Below are positions 44,347 through 47,342 of a stretch of DNA of 47,342 nt, in pieces. Under the pieces are notes generated by a model. That model saw only the letters and a list, made by a program, of their open reading frames with translations. It ran no database searches and was not told the origin of the DNA. The position numbers and the translations under genes were made by a program. Origin of the DNA: Candidatus Hydrogenedentota bacterium (lineage in GTDB: Bacteria > Hydrogenedentota > Hydrogenedentia > Hydrogenedentales > JAGMZX01). Numbering within the stretch: position 1 is the first letter of the stretch; each line of letters starts with the position of its first letter. The stretch spans positions 1-47,342 of the forward strand of contig JAKQEQ010000035.1 of the NCBI GenBank assembly GCA_029556545.1, given 5' to 3'.

Positions 44347-46710
44347 TCAGTCCAATTCCACGCCGATCGCGATCTTCAGGACCTCGCTCATCTGCCGGAC
44401 GAAGTGGAAGGTCATCTTCTTGCGGATGTCCTCGGGCACGTCTTCGAGGTCGTTGCGGTTGCGGTCGGGCAGGATGACGGTCTTCACCTTCGCCCGGGCC
44501 GCCGCGAGCACCTTTTCCTTGACGCCGCCGACGGGGAGGACCAGTCCGCGCAGGGTGATTTCGCCGGTCATGGCCAGCGCGTTCTTGACGCGCTTGCCGG
44601 TGAAGAGCGACGCCATGGCGGTGAGGAGGGCGACGCCGGCGCTCGGGCCGTCCTTCGGCACGGCGCCCGCGGGCACGTGCAGGTGAACATCGAGTTCCGT
44701 GAAGTCGGTCTTCTCCAATCCGAGCGCCTTGCTGTGCGCGCGCAGATAACTGAGCGCGGCGCGCGCGGATTCCTTCATGACGTCGCCCAGTTGGCCCGTG
44801 AGCAGGAGTTGGCCCTTCCCGGGCATGTGGGTCGCCTCGATGAAGAGGATGTCTCCGCCGGTGGGGGTCCAGGCAAGGCCGATGGCGACGCCGGGGATGC
44901 GGGTGTGCTCGGCGGTGTTGTAGAAGACGCGCTCGGGTCCCAGGAATTCGCACGCTTCGGCGGGGCCGATACGGATGGGCTTGCGGCGCCGTCCCGCGAA
45001 ACGCCGGGCGCAGCCGCGGCAGACGTGGGCGATTTCCCGTTCGAGGTTGCGCACGCCCGCCTCGCGGGTGTACCCGCCGATGATGCGGCGCAGCGCGCTC
45101 TTCTGGAACGTAAGCTGCTTGGCCGAGAGTCCGTGCGCCTCGCGCTGGCGCGGCACGAGGTAGCGTTCCGCAATGGCGATCTTCTCGTCGAGGGTGTAGC
45201 CGGGGATTTCGATGACCTCCATGCGGTCGCGCAGGGCCCACGGTATCGTGTCCGTGACGTTCGCCGTGGCGATGAACATAACCCGCGACAAGTCGAACGG
45301 CACGTTCAAGTAATGATCGACGAACGTGTCGTTCTGCGCGGGATCGAGCACTTCGAGCAAGGCGGACGACGGGTCGCCCCGGAAGTCCGCGCCCAGTTTG
45401 TCGATTTCATCCAGCATGAAGACCGGGTTGGCCGATCCCGCCTTGCGGATGTTCTGGATGATCCGGCCCGGGAGCGCGCCCACGTACGTCTTGCGATGCC
45501 CGCGAATCTCCGCCTCGTCGCGCACGCCGCCCAGCGACATCCGCGTGAATGCCCGGTTCAGCGCGCGGGCGATGGACTTGCCCAGCGAGGTCTTGCCCAC
45601 GCCGGGCGGGCCGACAAAGCAGAGGATCGGCCCCGCCGCGTCCGGCTTGAGTTTGCGCACCGCCAGGTATTCGAGGATGCGTTCCTTGACCTTGTTCAAA
45701 CCGTAGTGGTCCTGATTCAGGATGCGATCCGCGCGGTCGATATCGACCTTGCCCTCGGTGAAGCGGTTCCACGGCAACTCGATAATCGTGTCGAGATACG
45801 TCGTGACAACGTGGTACTCGGCGCTCGATTCGTGCATGCGGGTGAGCCGGTCCAGTTCGCGCAGGGCTTCCTTGCGCACGTCGTCCGGCGCGCCCAGGGC
45901 CTCGACCTTCTCCCGATACGCCTGGATTTCCGGGCGCTGGTCCTCGCCCTCGCCCAACTCCTCCTGAATCGCCTTCATCTGCTGCCGCAGATAAAACTCG
46001 CGCTGGCCCTTGTCGATGGCGCCCTTGACCTGCGCATGGATCTTGTTCGAGGCTTCCAGCAGTTCCGTCTCCCGCGCCAGCAGGTAGGTGAGCCGCTGGA
46101 GACGTTCCTTCGGGTCGGCGCTCGCCAGGAGTTTCTGCTTCTCCTCGACGGCGATGCCCAGGTTGCCCGCCGCGAGGTCCGCCAGGAACCCGGGATCGTC
46201 GATGTTCTCGATGACGTGCCGCGCACCGTCCGGGATGTTCGGCGACAACGTGATAAGCCGTCCCATCTGCATCTTGACCGTCGTCGCCAGCGGCGCGATC
46301 GCTTCCGCCGGATGCCCCACATCCTCCAGCACTTCCGCTCGCACAACGCAATAGGGTTTGCGTTGCACGATCCCCACGATGCGGAAACGCTTCAGCGCCT
46401 GAATCACCACGTTGATGCCGTCCCCGTCCCGCTGCATCTGGAAGAGACGGCCAAGACACCCCACCTCGTGCATGTTCTCCGGGCCGGGTTCCGACGCATC
46501 CGGGTCCCGCAGCAACACAAGGCCCACGAAGCGGTTGCCCCGGGCCACGTCTTCGATCAGCAGCTTCTCCTCGTGTTCCGTCACCTGCAACGGCGCCAGC
46601 GACATCGGGAAAACGACCTGCTGCGGCAGGCCCATTACCGGAAACACGTCCGGAAACTCCTGCGGACCGCGCGCGGGGAGATGGCTCTCTTGTTCGTGTG
46701 TCTCGCTCAT
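44347..46710 (-). CDS. lon: ATP-dependent Lon protease
   Basis: The protein has 787 residues, normal for LonA. It degrades misfolded and regulatory proteins in the cytoplasm. The N-terminal substrate domain ([16 protein letters not shown]) and a helical linker precede the AAA+ module with Walker [13 protein letters not shown], Walker [12 protein letters not shown], and a sensor arginine region. The C-terminal protease domain has the Ser-Lys dyad: Ser690 in PKDGPSAGV and Lys731 in [10 protein letters not shown]. All catalytic residues are intact. No strong ribosome-binding site is seen. A possible promoter is at 46792-46820; no heat-shock CIRCE element was seen. Confidence 0.97.
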   Translation of the reverse strand: MSETHEQESHLPARGPQEFPDVFPVMGLPQQVVFPMSLAPLQVTEHEEKLLIEDVARGNRFVGLVLLRDPDASEPGPENMHEVGCLGRLFQMQRDGDGINVVIQALKRFRIVGIVQRKPYCVVRAEVLEDVGHPAEAIAPLATTVKMQMGRLITLSPNIPDGARHVIENIDDPGFLADLAAGNLGIAVEEKQKLLASADPKERLQRLTYLLARETELLEASNKIHAQVKGAIDKGQREFYLRQQMKAIQEELGEGEDQRPEIQAYREKVEALGAPDDVRKEALRELDRLTRMHESSAEYHVVTTYLDTIIELPWNRFTEGKVDIDRADRILNQDHYGLNKVKERILEYLAVRKLKPDAAGPILCFVGPPGVGKTSLGKSIARALNRAFTRMSLGGVRDEAEIRGHRKTYVGALPGRIIQNIRKAGSANPVFMLDEIDKLGADFRGDPSSALLEVLDPAQNDTFVDHYLNVPFDLSRVMFIATANVTDTIPWALRDRMEVIEIPGYTLDEKIAIAERYLVPRQREAHGLSAKQLTFQKSALRRIIGGYTREAGVRNLEREIAHVCRGCARRFAGRRRKPIRIGPAEACEFLGPERVFYNTAEHTRIPGVAIGLAWTPTGGDILFIEATHMPGKGQLLLTGQLGDVMKESARAALSYLRAHSKALGLEKTDFTELDVHLHVPAGAVPKDGPSAGVALLTAMASLFTGKRVKNALAMTGEITLRGLVLPVGGVKEKVLAAARAKVKTVILPDRNRNDLEDVPEDIRKKMTFHFVRQMSEVLKIAIGVELD

Positions 46711-46791
46711 GGCGTCACAGCCGGAAAGATGGAACCCGTTCTCTGGAAGTTACCTGGAACCACGGGCATGTCCCCTGGATTCAGAATACAT

Positions 46792-46820
46792 ATCATAATG
46801 CGCGGTCCCGGGTGACGCAA
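46792..46820 (-). promoter_or_regulatory. Possible lon promoter
   Basis: On the minus strand TTGCGT (three of six to the -35 consensus) and TATGAT (five of six to the -10 consensus) are 17 bases apart. The transcript would start near 46785, giving a leader of about 75 bases. Confidence 0.35.
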
Positions 46821-47060
46821 CCGCCCCGCGCGCAAGATGGCTGCGCCACGTTCACCCGGATTTCCGCCCACAGCGGCCTGTAACGCCCGATATCCCCTCT
46901 CCGCCCGTTCCTACCCTGCTGGCCCCCCCCTCCCGCTTTAGTCCCACGTTACCGGGCCTCCAAGGTCCAGGCGCCGGTTGTGCCAGGGCAATCGCATCAA
47001 AATCCGCACATTATGTCCACTGCGGAAACCGCGCCGTTTGCGCGATTTGGCCAAGGGCAC

Positions 47061-47283
47061 GGCCCTGAAAGGGCCGGAGAAGACAGCCCAGGGCAACGCC
47101 CTGGGAAGAGGGATGGCTGCTATAAAGAGAAGCCCTGAAAGGGCGAAACACGACGGGAAGGGAATAAGGGCGCCCCGCATACAGGGTCCTTTGGCTGTTA
47201 CGCCCTTGCAGGGCTTCACATTGAGGCGCGCACATTTTCCCAGGGCGTTGCCCTGGGCTACTATGTCATGGGCCTTCGGCCCT
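47061..47283. repeat. Cluster of palindromic GGGCAACGCCC/CCCTGAAAGGG repeats
   Basis: Six short hairpins lie within about 220 bases: GGCCCTGAAAGGGCC (47061), CCCAGGGCAACGCCCTGGG (47087), GCCCTGAAAGGGC (47132), GCCCTTGCAGGGC (47202), CCCAGGGCGTTGCCCTGGG (47240) and GGGCCTTCGGCCC (about 47270). The second and fifth are the same element in opposite orientation. Such clusters are known dispersed repeats in Planctomycetota-like and related genomes. No gene was recognised between lon and the window end. Confidence 0.7.
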
Positions 47284-47342
47284 AAATGCGGGAACTCCAG
47301 CGCGCGACGCGGACCTAGGGCAAGACACCCACACGTCGAGTT

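Noticed and set aside
44179..46815. Long plus-strand open frame opposite lon
   Set aside because: It is the antisense shadow of lon in high-G+C DNA; the translation is Arg/His/Val-rich with no domain, while lon has every catalytic motif.

Overview
The window is a G+C-rich (about 65% by eye), gene-dense bacterial chromosome segment. It has lipoprotein signal peptides, an outer-membrane beta-barrel and MacA/MacB-type export genes, so the cell is Gram-negative with two membranes. (Gly-Glu)n linkers, giant repeat lipoproteins, GH32 and sialidase-like glycan enzymes, several toxin-antitoxin modules and many short palindromic dispersed repeats suggest a PVC-like or Candidatus Hydrogenedentota-type genome. 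That placement is recollection of family style, not a phylogenetic result. I saw no rRNA, tRNA, CRISPR array, prophage or intact insertion sequence.

Layout. 1-3.6 kb: 3' end of a secreted alpha/beta hydrolase, a CPBP-type membrane protein with a degenerate active site, and an aspartoacylase-like deacylase. 3.7-5.5 kb: a small defence cluster (mntA-hepT, an AbiJ-like gene of lower G+C, and a 40-codon remnant of another nucleotidyltransferase). 5.5-7.3 kb: metG. 7.7-13.6 kb: a 1241-residue coiled-coil protein ending in an MshEN-type domain, then a 42-residue membrane peptide and a large membrane protein. 13.7-15.9 kb: clpP (catalytic Asp replaced by Asn), a Cse60-like gene and an ADP-ribosylglycohydrolase. 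15.9-21.6 kb: a giant lipoprotein with two PKD-like domains and about 18 HYR/DUF5011-type repeats. 22-23.7 kb: an alginate-export-type porin.

23.7-27.1 kb is a minus-strand run: a tail-anchored unknown protein, an HU homologue, a PTS-EIIA/CBS regulator and an ion permease overlapping the regulator by four bases. 27.3-28.7 kb: a metallophosphoesterase, and on the other strand a lipoprotein that reads as a full-length homologue of the eukaryotic ERG2/sigma-1 receptor family. 29.0-30.4 kb: two bicistronic modules (nucleotidyltransferase plus partner; hicA-hicB). 30.5-32.1 kb: rlmB behind two small membrane proteins. 32.2-35.7 kb: an ABC export operon followed by two tandem tiny proteins that share an N-terminal motif. 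35.9-38.8 kb: GH32 and sialidase-like enzymes, convergent. 38.8-44.2 kb: a membrane coiled-coil protein with a clear terminator, a FucU/RbsD mutarotase, a TMTC-like glycosyltransferase and a lipoprotein. 44.3-46.7 kb: lon. The final 630 bases hold a cluster of palindromic repeats.

The items most worth pursuing are the bacterial sigma-1/ERG2-like lipoprotein (28122-28724), the tandem micro-proteins after the ABC operon (35455-35720), the MshEN coiled-coil protein (7668-11393), the ClpP with an Asn in its triad, and the AbiJ/nucleotidyltransferase-remnant junction. Start codons were chosen from ribosome-binding sites and family lengths; alternatives are noted. All family calls are from reading the translations, without database searches.
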